This document shows, piece by piece, positions 32,726-41,892 of a DNA stretch of 64,000 nucleotides. Source of the stretch: Georgenia sp. EYE_87 (lineage in GTDB: Bacteria > Actinomycetota > Actinomycetes > Actinomycetales > Actinomycetaceae); the NCBI RefSeq assembly GCF_023148685.1, contig NZ_JAHXNL010000004.1, forward strand, positions 10,594 through 74,593, written 5' to 3'. Every line of letters begins with the position of its first letter. Position 1 is the first letter of the stretch. Made by a program: the position numbers and the translations under genes. The notes below the pieces were generated by a model. The model was not told where the DNA came from. It was given only the letters and a program-made list of their open reading frames with translations, and made no database searches.

Positions 32726-35638
32726 TCACAGGCCTTCCAGCTCCAACGAGAGTTCCTCGAACTTCGCGGTGACCTCTTCCACCTCGGCTGGCAAGGTCAC
32801 GCCAGGCAGGTAGGCGGTCACCAGGGTGTCGAGCAGACCCGCCTCCGGCACCACCCACTCACCCTTGACCCTCGTGCGCGGGATCGCGTTGACCAAGCCC
32901 TGTACGGTCGCCAAAAACCGGGCGTCCTCGACCAGGCGGTGACGGTCCAGGAGCGCCTTGGCGGCGTGCGTGCCGTCCATCTCGGCCACATACAGAACCG
33001 TGTCGACCGCGTCGATCATCGAGGTGAAGGACTCCGCGTCGGGCCGCACCCCAGGAAGTGTGGCGTCGCCACCCCGCCGAACGCGAGCCGTCGGTGCCAG
33101 GAGCGTGACTGTGCCGGTCTTCTTGGTTAGGACCTTCGCCCGTTCCAGGTCCTCCACGCTCTTACCTCCGGTCGCCAGGGCAAGCAGTCGGGCGGTGTCG
33201 TACGGGAACTCCCTCGCGGCAAAGATGTCCCAAGCGATCAGCACGAAGTCGGTCAGATCGTCGATCTGTGCGGTCTTGCCGACCAGGCGCTGACGGCGCA
33301 GCCGGACGACCTCCGCACGAGCGAGGTCCAAGGCCTCCTCCGGGCGTAGGAGGCGCTCTCGGCCGTTCTCATCCGGGGTGGAGGACATGACGGGCCAGTG
33401 CTGGGAGATCACCGACAGGGTCGGCCCGTAGGTGGACAGCAGCAGGTCCACCCCCGCAATGCCGTCGTGCTGGAACCGGGTGACAGCCTCGCGGGCAGCC
33501 TCACGAATTTCCAGCTCGATGTCGTCCAGGAACACCGGCGAGGTGTCCGGGCGGGCGGGTTGCTTGCGGCAAACCAGCATGATCGTGGACGCCGCGGAGT
33601 TCATGTTCGCCTGATGCAGGGACGTCTCGGACTCGGTGTTCACGGGCCATGAGGTCTCGATAGTGAACCCGGCCTCAAGCAGGCCCATACCCAGCGTGTC
33701 CCAGGCCTCGGCGCGCTTGTGAGTGAACATCACCGACAGAACACCGTCATCGCGCAGCACCCTGCGCGCTTCGGTGAAGATGGCGGTCATCTTCGCCTCG
33801 TAGTCCAGATCCGCAAGCTCCTTCTTCCGCTTCCCCATCGCGGCGAATCGAGCGTGGTTGGCGACGGCCTCGTTCTCCTTGTCGGTGAGATCGTCGTGGA
33901 AGAACCCAGGGATGAGCCGGCCCAGGGTTCGCTTCTCCCAGACGTAGAAGTAGTCCGCGAGCTCGGCGTACATGACGTTGTCGTAGTACGGCGGGTCCAT
34001 ACAGATGTGCGCGAACGCTGCGTCAGGTACCCCGGTGAGATCGCCTGCGCCGCCCTGGGTGACAGTGACGTCCCGGTGAAGCGGCTCGGAAGACGCGATT
34101 GTCGGCGCACCAGTGGCATCCACCAACTTTGCGATGCCGCCGTAAGCGTCGACGAGCTGGTCAAGGCACCACCGGTACAACGCCGTGGCACCCTCAAACT
34201 CCGCGAACGTCCACTTGAACGCGAAGTCATGACGCTCGAACACGCTTCGCATGACCTGCTTAGAGACGTGCCAAGAGGCGAGGCGTGAGTTGTAGTTCAG
34301 TGCCTTTCCCTGCATCAGAGCGAGCTCTACCAAGATGGCCTCAGCGTCATCCCCCGCAGCTGCCCGAACTTCGGGGACTAGTCGTGCGAACTCCTCACCG
34401 AAGGTCCCATGCACGAGCGCCTGGCGGGGAGTAAAGAAGTCGGCCCAGTGCGTCATTCCATAGTTGCGGGGGCGCTCGTCGTTGCCCTCGGGGTACTCCT
34501 CGACCGGGAGGACGCCGTCGGCTTCCCACTCGGCGCGCGCAGCTTCGAACGCCTCCTGGGCCTTTGCAAGTGCCGCCAGGTCGGTTTCGTTGGGAGCGCG
34601 GAAGGCTCGCTTGCCGTCATGCGTGCGTATAGCGACGGCGTACAGCACCTGCCTCATGCGCCCGGCTTGCGCCTCGTCCTTGATGTACCCAGCGTCGATT
34701 GGCAGGTAGTCGTACGGGCTGACCGCTGCGCCGCGCATGACGTAACCCGTCGAAGCATCAGCGGCATCGACTTCGCGACCGGTTACGACCGTGAACCTAG
34801 GTTCGCGGAGCTCGACACCACCAAGACTGGTGACGACCTCCACGGCTGCTTCCTGCCCCTTGGTCTTGCGGAGCCACTTGTCCTTAATGAGGGGCACGAG
34901 ACGCCGAGTGCGGGGGCATTCCACGGCATTGGCGAAGAGGTAGGTCGCGACCTGCTCGTTCTTACCGCTCGGGAAGTACTCGATCAGTCGGTCACGAATA
35001 CGTGCGACGAGGATCTCGCCCCACTTCTTCAGGTCAGCCACCAGGGCGGCGCCGTGGAGGGCGGGTGCCTCGACGCCCGCCTTGAGGACGGACGCCGCGA
35101 CGGAGTTCAGGTCGTTGGCGAAGGTGGGAATGCCTAGCCGTGCCGAGGTGAACGGGATGCTGCCACCACCGGCAGTCACGTCAGCGACCGTGGGGAGCTC
35201 GCCCCAGGTGTGACGCAGGACGGCGTGGAGGAGATCCACATTCGCCCTATCCGGGCTGTTCCGAAAAGCCTGCCTGTAGGTGTACGGGTTCGGGATGCGT
35301 ACACCCGAGGCCACAGCTGCGTCATAGGCGGTTCGTGCGGTGATGGGGTCACCCCAGATGCCCACGAGGTGAAGGAGCCACCGTCGGTAGGCCGACTCGG
35401 TACGCAGTTCTGCTGCATCGGGGAAGGCGTCAGCGAGATCCTGGGACCATGCCGGCAGGAGGCCACCGAGGACGACTGCGGCGGAGGCGACGAGAGGGCG
35501 GCGTGCCCACCAGATGTGCAGGAAGTTCAGCGGGGGGAGCGCCGACGCGGCGCCACGTTCGCGGCGGGACTCGATGCCGAGTTCCTGGACGGGGAGCCAG
35601 TCCTCGATGAGGACGCGGGGCTGCTGGTTCTCAGTCAT
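32726..35638 (-). CDS. DUF1156 adenine-specific DNA methyltransferase
   Basis: A 970-residue methylase. The N-terminal DUF1156 signature is clear (LPPLNFLHIWWARRPLVAS, about 33-51), then VTAGGGSIPFTSARLG and a catalytic motif IV DPPYYDN near residue 547 (CMDPPYYDNVMYAELADYFY), typical of amino-group methylases. Later parts carry FTHKRAEAWDTL and TSWPVNTE. It probably marks host DNA as self or is needed for restriction in the operon. ATG at 35638. Length is in the usual range for this large family. It lies between the small protein gene and the helicase. Confidence 0.92.
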   Translation of the reverse strand: MTENQQPRVLIEDWLPVQELGIESRRERGAASALPPLNFLHIWWARRPLVASAAVVLGGLLPAWSQDLADAFPDAAELRTESAYRRWLLHLVGIWGDPITARTAYDAAVASGVRIPNPYTYRQAFRNSPDRANVDLLHAVLRHTWGELPTVADVTAGGGSIPFTSARLGIPTFANDLNSVAASVLKAGVEAPALHGAALVADLKKWGEILVARIRDRLIEYFPSGKNEQVATYLFANAVECPRTRRLVPLIKDKWLRKTKGQEAAVEVVTSLGGVELREPRFTVVTGREVDAADASTGYVMRGAAVSPYDYLPIDAGYIKDEAQAGRMRQVLYAVAIRTHDGKRAFRAPNETDLAALAKAQEAFEAARAEWEADGVLPVEEYPEGNDERPRNYGMTHWADFFTPRQALVHGTFGEEFARLVPEVRAAAGDDAEAILVELALMQGKALNYNSRLASWHVSKQVMRSVFERHDFAFKWTFAEFEGATALYRWCLDQLVDAYGGIAKLVDATGAPTIASSEPLHRDVTVTQGGAGDLTGVPDAAFAHICMDPPYYDNVMYAELADYFYVWEKRTLGRLIPGFFHDDLTDKENEAVANHARFAAMGKRKKELADLDYEAKMTAIFTEARRVLRDDGVLSVMFTHKRAEAWDTLGMGLLEAGFTIETSWPVNTESETSLHQANMNSAASTIMLVCRKQPARPDTSPVFLDDIELEIREAAREAVTRFQHDGIAGVDLLLSTYGPTLSVISQHWPVMSSTPDENGRERLLRPEEALDLARAEVVRLRRQRLVGKTAQIDDLTDFVLIAWDIFAAREFPYDTARLLALATGGKSVEDLERAKVLTKKTGTVTLLAPTARVRRGGDATLPGVRPDAESFTSMIDAVDTVLYVAEMDGTHAAKALLDRHRLVEDARFLATVQGLVNAIPRTRVKGEWVVPEAGLLDTLVTAYLPGVTLPAEVEEVTAKFEELSLELEGL

Positions 35639-35650
35639 GGGAGGGTCCTG

Positions 35651-36094
35651 TCAGTCATCTGCGAGGAGGACGCGGAGCGCCTTGCGGGCGCGGCCACCCC
35701 CTGGGCCAAAGCACTTGGCGTACCAGTAGTAAGTTTCTTCGACGCTCATGGCGTTCACGCCGGCGACGACTGCGCGGATGCGTTCGTGCTTGGTGATGGG
35801 CTGGGTCGCCATGAGTGTCAGGGTCAAGCGCACCCCGGCGGCTTCGTTCAGCCGGATGGGTCTCTTGCGGTTGAACGCCAGGGCAGTGGTGGAGTGCCCG
35901 GAGGTGCGCACCGCAGTTAGGACGGCGTCGACGACGCGGCCGGTCTGGGCGGCGGTGGTGGTGAGGACCTTGGTGGCGAGGGTGTGTCCGTTGTCCCCGT
36001 AGGTCTCCTCGATGACAAGGCCGTAGGTGTCGCCGCGGCCGGGTGTCAGGGTGAGCCGGAATGCGCGGGCCGTGTCTGTCTTGGTTGCGGTCAC
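35651..36094 (-). CDS. Small protein in the Hma-like operon
   Basis: A 147-residue protein without a recognised domain. It has beta-rich sequence in the first 90 residues (FRLTLTPGRGDTYGLVIEE, VRLTLTLMATQPI) and a conserved-looking helical C-terminus (MSVEETYYWYAKCFGPGGG, then RKALRVLLADD). The GTG at 36094 overlaps the DUF499 stop (GTGA) and its stop lies 12 bases before the methylase start, so it is a coupled member of the operon. It could be a specificity or structural subunit; this is inference from position only. Confidence 0.8.
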   Translation of the reverse strand: MTATKTDTARAFRLTLTPGRGDTYGLVIEETYGDNGHTLATKVLTTTAAQTGRVVDAVLTAVRTSGHSTTALAFNRKRPIRLNEAAGVRLTLTLMATQPITKHERIRAVVAGVNAMSVEETYYWYAKCFGPGGGRARKALRVLLADD

Positions 36095-39000
36095 TTGGTC
36101 ACGTCCGCGGTGATGTCGACGTGCTGGATGCCGAGGTCCTTGATGACCTTGTGCAGCTGGGACCAGGCTCCGTTGGCGACGTCCACAGACGGCGTGAACA
36201 CGACCTGGAGTGTCAGAGACCCGTCGACGACCTTGGCGGCCTTCAGTGCCTTGCCGACCTGGTTGTAGATCGACTGGAACTTGGAGCGTTCGGCGGCGCC
36301 CTTGAGTATCGCGCCACCGGTCAGGCCGTCGTACTCGGCGGCCAGGTCGACGGTGACGGTGATCTGGTGCTTCGGGAGCATCCCGAGGGCGACGACGGCA
36401 AGGTCGATGTCGCCCATGCCGCGGATGTTGTCGGCACTGACTCTGATCGTGGCCTTTGAGATGGTCTGGATCGTGAAGTCTGTGATCTGGTCGGTAATCT
36501 GCTGGATCGCGATCCCGCCGGCGCCGGCAGCGTTGAACGTCTTGCCGGTGACGATCCTCTTGGGGATGACGACACCATGCTTGTCAGCCACAGCTCGGGG
36601 CATCACGTGCAGGGCGTCTAGACCCTTGTCCCGGATGCTTGACGGGGTCAGGGCATGCACGTCGCCGGCTGTCGGGTCCTGGTCGGTGACGACGATGGTC
36701 TCGTACTGCCCGGCTTGGACGGCGCTGGCGAGGACGTCGAGGACCTCTGTCTTCGCCGGTTCTCCACCGGTCTTGGCCTCGAGAGCGGTGCGGATGCTTG
36801 CCCCTGTCGTCACCGACTGGGGCAAGACCATGTTCAGGTCCGCGATGGTGGGTTTGCGGACCAGCAGGTTGCGCGTGGTGGCCTCACCGGTAGTCATGAG
36901 CTCGACGTCGGGGCGGAACTCAACCTTCAGTCCCTGCATGGTGGTGCCGGTGTGAACCTTGCCGGTGGAGGCGTCGTAGTACACCCAGCCGTCATTGCGG
37001 ATCCCGTTAGTGATGGCTTCCCGGACCAGGTTGGCGTCCCGGACCATCGGGGAGCCGTGGTCCATCCAGAACCAGTCCAGCATCGCTTGGGTAGTCACCG
37101 ATTCCTGCCCGGCCGGCCACGTCTTGGACTTCAGGAACGAGGACGTCATGGGGTTCGTGCGGATCTTGTTCTCGTCCTCCAGGAGGGTCAGAACAGCGCG
37201 CGTCGCGGTCTTGGTGTCCCCTTGCTGCTGCGGCGGGAGCTCGTGGTGTCGCAGGAAACCGGTGGCCTTGTCCCCGACGGGATAGTAGACGTGCTTGTAG
37301 CAGCGGGTAATTGCCACCCTGGCTTCCAGGGCGGCGGACTTCTGGAAGGCGGTGATCTTCTTGTGAATCTCCGGCCCGAACTGCGCCATCCGCGCACTGT
37401 CGGCCGCGAGCGTGTCCGCGGCGATCGTGCCCCGGATCCTGTCTTTGAGCGCGTCCACCTGGTTCTCATCAGCGACAGCGAACACGACCGCATTCTTGAA
37501 CCGGCGCAGCGACCCCGACGACCCGGTGCTCGCCAGGATCTCCTGGAGGAGGCCGGGCGGGGTGTCTGCGATCTTGGCGTTGACGGTCACCTGGTCGTGG
37601 TGCATGACCGCCAGGCGCAGGTTGGCCTGGTCGGAAACACTGGCGGGACCGGTGGGAAACAACACGGTGGTAGCACCGCCGTCGTTGGAGAACGCCGTGG
37701 TGATGTGGTCGTCCAGGACGGCGGCGACCTGGGTGTTCTGAACGTTGCGCTTCTCTGTTTCAATGATGGCGTTGACATTCGGTTCGACGTTGAAACGGAA
37801 TCGGGACCCGTCGTAGGACAGGTGCCAGAACACCTTTTCGGCCTCGACCAGGGCCTTCTCGAAGACCGCGGGATCCTCGCCAGGCCGTATCGTCCCCAGG
37901 AGCCAGTCGTTTCGGGAGGCGCCGGCGCCGGCCTTCATCTCCAGCGAGTGGGTGAAGACGGTCTGGGCGACGCGGCTGGTGTACGGCGGCCGGCTGGGGA
38001 ACAGCTTGGCGTCCAGGGCGGCGGCGTGGGAGGTCGGACCGGCGAAGTCGGCGGTGGCAACGTTCTCAAACTCGCCCCTACCCAGACCTTCGGTCAGGTG
38101 GGACAGAACGGGCTGGTCGGAGTAGTCAATGTCTCCGACGTTGATCACAGCGGTGGTGTCGCCGTCGAGGTAGGCGTGGTGGACGAGCGCAGCGAGGAGT
38201 TTCAGGGCACCTCGGGCGCGCTGGAACTGGGGGATGTCACCGAGGCGCTTGTCGAGGACGCGGACGAGCTCGGGGTGCAGCGGGTAGTACTTCTCGACCT
38301 GTTCGGCGTACTGGGCCGGGTGTTCGGCACCACCGGCGAGATCCTCGGTCGTCGACAGATTCTCGTACAGGTTCTTGTACGCGTCGGCGGCTGCCCTGGC
38401 GGCCGCTGGGTCGATGGACTTGAACAGCCGCCTCTTGAGAATCTCCCCGATCTCAGAGTCATCAGCGGGACGGATGACCGCCGAAGGCGAGATCGATCGG
38501 GCAAGAACGTCCTTGGCTTCCGTAAGGGCGGTGCTGGTGGCCTCGGTGGCCTCGTCGAGCAGCTCGGTAAGCTCGTCTGTCTCCTTGCCAAATGCATTCG
38601 CGCTGGCCGCGAGGGTGATGATCACACAGAGCCTGTTGGCAGAATCGGAGGCGACCTCGAACAGGTTCTTGAAGAACACTGGGACCGCTTGGGCACTGCG
38701 GCGCACATCCTCGTCTCCGGACGAGGTCAGCTGGCGCAGATACTGGGCTATCTCATCAATGATGACGATGGTCGGTTTGCCGCCGAACGCCTGAGCGATC
38801 GTGTGGGTGCCAGGAGCAGAGCGCGAGATGTCGTTAGCGCGCATCGCCTCGTACGCGTCGTCACCGATCTGGGCGGCCATCTCACCCCACAGGGTGAAGG
38901 TGCGGTGACCACTTGTCGGGACGCCAGCGACGGGATCTAGGGCGTCGCCCACGAGCGCGGCGACCTGGACAGGACCGTCAGGCAGCACCGAGGTATCCAT

Positions 39001-39345
39001 GAAGGCGTCGAGGTCTTCCGGACGGGCGCCGGTGGCAAGGTGGTAAATCGCGACCAGGTCGTGCGTCTTGCCGCCGCCGAACGATGTGGTCGGGCGAAGA
39101 ACACCATGTTCCCCCGCGGTGCCCTTGGCCCCCGTGACACGACCGAAGGCCCGAGTGAGCAGAGCGTTGAGACCGCCCGTGGGGTAGGTGATCGCGAAAA
39201 ATTCGTCCGGCTGCCCGTAGACCGGGTAGTTCGCGGCGTCCCGGACGACCTTGTCAAGCTGGGCGGCGAAGTGATTGCCGTCCAAGCCGCCTTCGAGGAT
39301 GTCGGCACGTGCTTCGCAGGTCACGCGCAGCGGCACGAGGCTCAT
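36091..39345 (-). CDS. DUF499 AAA+ ATPase of an Hma-like defence operon
   Basis: A 1084-residue ATPase and the first gene of the operon. Walker A is TTSFGGGKTHDLVAIYHL (about 87-104), and Walker B is TIVIIDEIAQYL near 192-203, followed by the sensor-like ITLAASANAFG. This is the DUF499 pattern; large P-loop ATPases of this group accompany DUF1156 methylases and helicases in restriction-type phage defence. The C-terminal 150 residues (IRVSADNIRGMGDIDLAVVA) may form a separate beta domain. ATG at 39345. Its promoter should lie in 39,346-39,556, where no gene was seen. Confidence 0.92.
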   Translation of the reverse strand: MSLVPLRVTCEARADILEGGLDGNHFAAQLDKVVRDAANYPVYGQPDEFFAITYPTGGLNALLTRAFGRVTGAKGTAGEHGVLRPTTSFGGGKTHDLVAIYHLATGARPEDLDAFMDTSVLPDGPVQVAALVGDALDPVAGVPTSGHRTFTLWGEMAAQIGDDAYEAMRANDISRSAPGTHTIAQAFGGKPTIVIIDEIAQYLRQLTSSGDEDVRRSAQAVPVFFKNLFEVASDSANRLCVIITLAASANAFGKETDELTELLDEATEATSTALTEAKDVLARSISPSAVIRPADDSEIGEILKRRLFKSIDPAAARAAADAYKNLYENLSTTEDLAGGAEHPAQYAEQVEKYYPLHPELVRVLDKRLGDIPQFQRARGALKLLAALVHHAYLDGDTTAVINVGDIDYSDQPVLSHLTEGLGRGEFENVATADFAGPTSHAAALDAKLFPSRPPYTSRVAQTVFTHSLEMKAGAGASRNDWLLGTIRPGEDPAVFEKALVEAEKVFWHLSYDGSRFRFNVEPNVNAIIETEKRNVQNTQVAAVLDDHITTAFSNDGGATTVLFPTGPASVSDQANLRLAVMHHDQVTVNAKIADTPPGLLQEILASTGSSGSLRRFKNAVVFAVADENQVDALKDRIRGTIAADTLAADSARMAQFGPEIHKKITAFQKSAALEARVAITRCYKHVYYPVGDKATGFLRHHELPPQQQGDTKTATRAVLTLLEDENKIRTNPMTSSFLKSKTWPAGQESVTTQAMLDWFWMDHGSPMVRDANLVREAITNGIRNDGWVYYDASTGKVHTGTTMQGLKVEFRPDVELMTTGEATTRNLLVRKPTIADLNMVLPQSVTTGASIRTALEAKTGGEPAKTEVLDVLASAVQAGQYETIVVTDQDPTAGDVHALTPSSIRDKGLDALHVMPRAVADKHGVVIPKRIVTGKTFNAAGAGGIAIQQITDQITDFTIQTISKATIRVSADNIRGMGDIDLAVVALGMLPKHQITVTVDLAAEYDGLTGGAILKGAAERSKFQSIYNQVGKALKAAKVVDGSLTLQVVFTPSVDVANGAWSQLHKVIKDLGIQHVDITADVTK

Positions 39346-39556
39346 CGGGACTCCAGAAGCGTCCGCGGGTCCCCGCCTGGCCGTGTGCGCTGTGGCTTTC
39401 GATCCACTGTTCCTCCATGTGACGAAACCTCACGGGGAGACTATCGGGCGGAGGGAGTGGCTAGGGCCACGTTTCGGTCGTAGTTTGCTGCTTATAGGCG
39501 CGGGTGCACACAGTTCGATCTCGGGAGCCTTACCACGATGCTGAGTGTGGGTGGGC

Positions 39557-39587
39557 GAGGAGCGCCCCGAGACTCGGGGCGCTCCTC
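39557..39587. terminator. Perfect 15-base inverted repeat after the 50-residue peptide gene
   Basis: GAGGAGCGCCCCGAG (39557-39571) and CTCGGGGCGCTCCTC (39573-39587) are exact complements around one base; the true loop would be 3-5 bases. It lies 26 bases downstream of the minus-strand peptide gene at 39614-39766 and also upstream of the DUF499 operon, which it may insulate. Confidence 0.8.
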
Positions 39588-39613
39588 CGAGCTCGACGGT
39601 CGCGGCTCGACAG

Positions 39614-39766
39614 TTATCGGGCGGTGTTTGGAGCACCTCCGAACCCGAAGTGCCTGAGGAGTTCGGCAGCCTGGCGCACAGCTTCATTGAGTGCTGCGAG
39701 GAGGATAGCTCGGACTGACTGCCTGACGGGCGGACTGTTGAAGATACGTGCGAAGAACTGCCTCAT
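39614..39766 (-). CDS. 50-residue amphipathic peptide gene
   Basis: The frame encodes 50 residues beginning MRQFFARIFNSPPVRQ and ending GFGGAPNTAR. Residues about 15-40 (VRQSVRAILLAALNEAVRQAAELL in two halves) would form one long amphipathic helix with arginines spaced along one face. It ends 26 bases before a strong terminator and diverges from an XRE regulator gene, with 122 bases between starts. That arrangement is typical of a regulated small gene, such as a toxin or signalling peptide. The upstream site (GAGAGCGAGAG) is only moderate. No homologue is recognised, so this is a prediction. Confidence 0.55.
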   Translation of the reverse strand: MRQFFARIFNSPPVRQSVRAILLAALNEAVRQAAELLRHFGFGGAPNTAR

Positions 39767-39812
39767 TGCACTCTCGCTCTCTCATCGTCGTTCAAGTGGT
39801 ATCTGTTTGGTC

Positions 39813-39823
39813 CCCCTAAGGGG
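39813..39823. promoter_or_regulatory. CCCCT-A-AGGGG palindrome in the XRE/peptide divergent region
   Basis: CCCCT at 39813-39817 and AGGGG at 39819-39823 flank one base, midway between the divergent starts of the peptide gene (39766) and XRE gene (39889). It is a candidate operator for the XRE protein. GGTAACC at 39827-39833, just beyond it, is a second short symmetrical sequence. Confidence 0.45.
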
Positions 39824-39888
39824 TCAGGTAACCAGCCGTGCGCGAAAGTGTCAAGACCATACACACCCCGACCAGGTACCGTTGCCCC

Positions 39889-40470
39889 ATGGACCGGGAG
39901 GAGACGCTGCGGGAGCAGAGAGCCCTCGGTGAGGTCATCAAGCAACTTCGAAGCATGAGCCCGAGCCGGAGGCAAGAAGCCTTACCCCAGGAGCGGATGA
40001 CCAGGCAGGAGTTTGCGGAACTGGTCGGCGTGAGCCCGGTGATGATCGCCAAGATTGAGCAGGGGGCGAAACCGCCTCCCGCCCGCAGGTTGACTGCCAT
40101 CGCAGCGGCGCTCGGTGTGGACCCGTTCGACCTGTCTGATCGAGGCGCTATGTGGGCGCGCATCCGGGGCACGAGTCTCGCCTCTCAGGCTGCGCTACGA
40201 CGGATCGCGACGGGGCGCATGCCCACGCCTAACCCGCTCAGGCACGTCTTCGACCTTGCGGTCGGTGATGGGCGAGATTTCGTCCTCATAGCGGAAGCGA
40301 AGCAGCTAAACATAGACAGGTACCTATCGACACTGCGCGAGCAAATCCAGCAGCGCGTGGCGCGGGCGGACCTCGGCGAACTAGAGGCAATCGCAGCTTC
40401 CCTGGGTGTTCCCACGGTTGCCGATCACACACGGGCAGAAGGCATCCATCCTGTCGATGACATGCCGTGA
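39889..40470 (+). CDS. XRE-family helix-turn-helix regulator
   Basis: A 193-residue DNA-binding protein. The Cro/CI-type helix-turn-helix lies at about 38-68 (MTRQEFAELVGVSPVMIAKI, then EQGAKPPPARRLTAIAAALG). The C-terminal 120 residues have no recognised domain but include FVLIAEAKQLNIDRYLSTL. The ATG at 39889 has no clear ribosome site, so the mRNA may be leaderless; a GTG at 39838 is an alternative start. It diverges from the 50-residue peptide gene and probably controls it, and perhaps the flanking defence operons. Confidence 0.88.
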   Translation: MDREETLREQRALGEVIKQLRSMSPSRRQEALPQERMTRQEFAELVGVSPVMIAKIEQGAKPPPARRLTAIAAALGVDPFDLSDRGAMWARIRGTSLASQAALRRIATGRMPTPNPLRHVFDLAVGDGRDFVLIAEAKQLNIDRYLSTLREQIQQRVARADLGELEAIAASLGVPTVADHTRAEGIHPVDDMP

Positions 40471-40863
40471 GACTCGTCCAGTAATGGGTTGGACTGGCGA
40501 ATGGTGAGATGCCGACCAAGATCGCCGAGGCACTTGCGGGTCACCAGGGCCAGCATCCACGGCCAGCTCAAGTGTGCGCTGCACGGCCGAATAACGCCGG
40601 AGTCTCAGCTTCATGGTGACAGCCCTGAGGGCACACGCTTCATCATCGAGCATGATGCACCGGACTCCGTCGACACCTTTACCAGACGGTTGCAGTCAAC
40701 GCTGACGTTCCGCTTTTCGCCGGCCGATTTCAGGCGCCTGCGGATCAGACTCCATACACAGGGACGAACAGTGCGGCGCCAACGTCGTCGGTTAGCGGCT
40801 CGAAGCAATCCACGGAGACGACGTCGCGCACGGCCTGTGGCCATACCTCAGGAGAGGGAGCGA

Positions 40864-41010
40864 ATGAGCTGCCACCAGGTGGAAGTAGTCAACGAGGACA
40901 GCATCCGGAAGATTCGCCAGCTCTTCCCCGCCGCCCTTGGGGATCGGAGTTCGCAGGCTCGTCTCGATGTGTCGGCAGTAGAAGCAATGATGAGCCCATG
41001 GACGCTCTGA
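40864..41010 (+). CDS. Possible 48-residue protein ahead of a membrane protein gene
   Basis: The frame begins MSCHQVEVVNEDSIRKIRQL at an ATG with a good site (AGGAGAGGGAGCGA) and ends 13 bases inside the next gene, which would couple the two. The sequence is mixed-charge with no motif. The preceding 40,471-40,863 has open frames on both strands but nothing coding-like or recognisable. Confidence 0.35.
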   Translation: MSCHQVEVVNEDSIRKIRQLFPAALGDRSSQARLDVSAVEAMMSPWTL

Positions 41011-41555
41011 TGACATCATCGGCGGGAACGGTGGCCCTTGCACTGGTGACCGCGTGGGTCGGCTACCTACTCGGGGGCAAGCAGGAGCGCGAGAAGGAGA
41101 AACGTTCGCGCAACGTGCTGGCTGCTGGCGAGCTGACGGAACCGCTCCGAGAGCTTCAGCGCCTCCTCCGGAGGCTTGGCCGTGACGATGTTGATAAGGC
41201 CGAGGTGGTTTCCGCGTTCATCGACTGGTCGTCTGCCTACGACAACCACGCGCACCGACTCCCGGCCAAATGGCGCCACCTCTCGCGGAGCATCCGGGAC
41301 GCCGCCGGAACCGTGTTTGGTGGCGTGTCACTAGTTCACATCCGCCCGAACCTCGCCCACCTGGAGCTCGGGGAGCCGGATGGCATGTGGCAGGACTACG
41401 CTGACGAGTACCTCGAATACGCGGCATCGTGCCTCCTGAAATGGGGCGACTCGAGCAAATCCGCGCCCACAGACTTGATGACCTATGAGGCCTGGCTCGT
41501 TTCCACAGGCCGCAGGGAGCCGTACGGGCACAACCGACACGAACCGGACGTCTGA
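40998..41555 (+). CDS. Membrane-anchored hypothetical protein
   Basis: A 185-residue protein with one N-terminal membrane segment (about 9-27, SSAGTVALALVTAWVGYLLG) followed by a charged helix (KQEREKEKRSRNVLAAGE) and a cytoplasmic domain of about 150 residues (LTEPLRELQRLLRRLGRDDV and later DYADEYLEYAASCLLKWG). Such short-anchor plus helical-domain proteins are frequent in defence islands and integrative elements. No family was recognised. ATG at 40998. Confidence 0.68.
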   Translation: MDALMTSSAGTVALALVTAWVGYLLGGKQEREKEKRSRNVLAAGELTEPLRELQRLLRRLGRDDVDKAEVVSAFIDWSSAYDNHAHRLPAKWRHLSRSIRDAAGTVFGGVSLVHIRPNLAHLELGEPDGMWQDYADEYLEYAASCLLKWGDSSKSAPTDLMTYEAWLVSTGRREPYGHNRHEPDV

Positions 41556-41892
41556 GCCGCAACCGCATGAACGACGGGTCGGTGCGGGCTGAGCAGTGCG
41601 GACCGAGGCCCACCTGGCCGGCGTTCCGTAATCCGATCGGCTTACGGGCCAGCCCTGCCACGTGGGCAAGTGAGGTCGCCATGCACCTCGACAGACCTAC
41701 CGCGCGCTGGGTGGTTCCTACAAGCCCGCCTTGAGCGCTCCGAAGAGCAACAACGTTTCGGCGGCAGTGAGGACGAAGTTTGCGGCCACGCCCCGGCCGT
41801 GAGCCCGGCGGTCTTGACGTGAAATGTGGAAGGAATCCACACACCGGCAAATGAGCCGATGGGGGCCCAGCCGGCGAACATGGCGACGGCCC
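41556..41892. other. 337-base gap downstream of the Qat locus
   Basis: Open frames are present on both strands but none has family resemblance or a convincing start. No clear hairpin terminator for the convergent genes was found by eye. Confidence 0.5.

Noticed and set aside
29575-39345. A DISARM or BREX locus
   Set aside because: There is a PLD and an SNF2 motor, but they are fused, and DrmB (DUF1998) and the BREX genes PglZ and BrxL are missing. DUF499 with DUF1156 fits the Hma pattern better.
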